Assembly (NCBI GenBank): GCA_023131705.1
Contig: JAGLZG010000078.1
Coordinates: forward strand, 1 to 35,990
DNA from: Nanobdellota archaeon
GTDB lineage: Archaea; Nanobdellota; Nanobdellia; Woesearchaeales; B3-WOES
DNA length: 35,990 bases
Direction: 5' to 3'
Shown: one piece after another, positions 35,026-35,990 of the stretch
Layout of the letters: every line of letters begins with the position of its first letter
Numbering within the stretch: position 1 is the stretch's first letter
Notes under the pieces: model-generated
Databases searched by the model: none
What the model was told of the DNA's origin: nothing
The model's input: only the letters and a program-made list of their open reading frames with translations
Position numbers and translations under genes: made by a program

Positions 35026-35418
35026 ATGGTATTAGAAACCGATCCCAGAAATGATATGCTTGATGGTCTGGTTGATAATGTTGACGAAGGATCAGGGACT
35101 ACTGAGGGAGTCCTTGTCATTGGGACAACAGGCATGGCAACAACTCTGGTCACTATTCCATTAAATAATCCAGCATTTGATGCTGCTGCTGCTGGATCAG
35201 TTGCAATGGATGTCACTCCAGAGCCTGAAGAGGATGCGGTGGCAACAGGAGTTGCAGCTGCCTTTGAGATTCAGGACAGGGATGCAACAAAGATCATGAG
35301 TGGATCAGTTGGGACAACTGGCAAGGACTTGAATCTGAATTCAGTCAACATTGAAACTGGAGTCCCTGTGAAGATCACAGCAGCAACAATCACACAACCA
35401 GCTGGGAGTCCTGCATAA
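35026..35418 (+). CDS. Hypothetical virion-region protein
   Basis: 130 aa, AGAAGGAG before ATG. Confidence 0.55.
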   Translation: MVLETDPRNDMLDGLVDNVDEGSGTTEGVLVIGTTGMATTLVTIPLNNPAFDAAAAGSVAMDVTPEPEEDAVATGVAAAFEIQDRDATKIMSGSVGTTGKDLNLNSVNIETGVPVKITAATITQPAGSPA

Positions 35419-35436
35419 TAAATCATTGTAAGTGAA

Positions 35437-35475
35437 ACAGGGAGCAGGATGTCTCAGGATGTCAATGCTCCCTGT
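35437..35475 (+). terminator. Hairpin, possible weak terminator
   Basis: ACAGGGAGCA ... TGCTCCCTGT perfect 10-bp stem but no strong T tract. Confidence 0.4.
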
Positions 35476-35486
35476 ATTGACTAATT

Positions 35487-35990
35487 ATGAAAATTATTTA
35501 CCCAGAATTTGAGAAAAAAAAAGAGATCGACATTGAGGAGATCAATGACTCCTCTTTCAAGGCATCATTCAACTCAATCAGTGAGGTTGAGATAGGTGAT
35601 CCTGACTCTCCTGATTTCATTCCTGAGATTAAGGTCAAGAAATGGAATGATACATTCCTCAAGATAAAATTCCCCTCCAGCAAGAAGCTCAATCCTGTGA
35701 AGGTCAAAAAGGAGGGCAAGCTCAAAAAAGTATACTGGAGAGATGAGATTGATGAGATTGATCTTGCCTTTTATCCAAAGAGTCCCTCAAAGCAATTTGA
35801 ATTTGGCTCATTGGAATTTGAGTTGATATATGGAAAAAAACCAGATTCCAATGTGATCATCCTGCCAATAGAGTCCAAAGGGCTCAGATATATCAAGCAG
35901 ATTCCTTTTGATCAGCAGAGCCTGTCCCCAGAGGATCAGGGAAGAATTGTGACCAGAGATGAGCTCAAGGGATATGATGCTGCTGGGAAA
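35487..35990 (+). CDS. Hypothetical phage protein, 3' end truncated by window
   Basis: ATG 35487; open to the window edge (MKIIYPEFEKKKEIDIEEINDSSFKASFNSISEVEIGDPDSPDFIPEIKVKKWNDTFLKIKF...). Missing from the ORF track because no stop is present. Confidence 0.7.
   Translation, partial: MKIIYPEFEKKKEIDIEEINDSSFKASFNSISEVEIGDPDSPDFIPEIKVKKWNDTFLKIKFPSSKKLNPVKVKKEGKLKKVYWRDEIDEIDLAFYPKSPSKQFEFGSLEFELIYGKKPDSNVIILPIESKGLRYIKQIPFDQQSLSPEDQGRIVTRDELKGYDAAGK

Noticed and set aside
1-35990. CRISPR arrays, tRNA or rRNA genes
   Set aside because: No regularly spaced palindromic repeats and no tRNA T-arm-like consensus noticed. A tRNAscan-SE run would be decisive.

Overview
The window is most of a tailed-phage or prophage genome with a contractile-tail (Mu/P2-like baseplate) layout. 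Almost all genes lie on the + strand. Order: baseplate genes (Gp138-like spike, gp25-like wedge, J-like protein), a 1155-aa glycine-rich repeat protein, DUF2612-like tail protein and tail fibre, lysis genes (XhlA-like holin, M15-like endolysin, patatin-like phospholipase), a terminator, a strong sigma70-like promoter, and a long early/middle region of small genes. Recognisable early genes include a Topo VIA/Spo11-like Toprim protein, DUF932-like protein, PolB-type exonuclease, Cro-like HTH, replication initiator, RusA, HhH-GPD glycosylase, MazG-like and PD-(D/E)XK proteins. Then come terminase, portal, MuF-like, DUF2213 protease, DUF2190-like cement protein, DUF2184 capsid and neck genes. Sheath, tube and tape-measure genes are not seen and probably lie outside the window. 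No integrase, DNA polymerase, tRNA, CRISPR or reverse transcriptase was recognised. Main observations: (1) the same ~95-aa module is inserted in both the baseplate J protein and the capsid cement protein; (2) extreme CpG depletion (about 2 CpG in 1.2 kb sampled) is broken by short CpG-normal islands that look like recent acquisitions; (3) three promoters share TTGNNN-N16-TATATT with a downstream TTATAN hexamer array; (4) rusA overprints the C-terminal coding region of the preceding gene; (5) a patatin sits in the lysis cassette; (6) a standalone Topo VIA-like protein is present; (7) a 65-codon ORF follows a UGA in frame with no usual start codon; (8) a tandem 3x14-bp repeat plus hairpin lies upstream of terminase; (9) a possible sRNA lies between the MuF-like and protease genes. 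All family calls come from reading motifs by eye; no database search was run.
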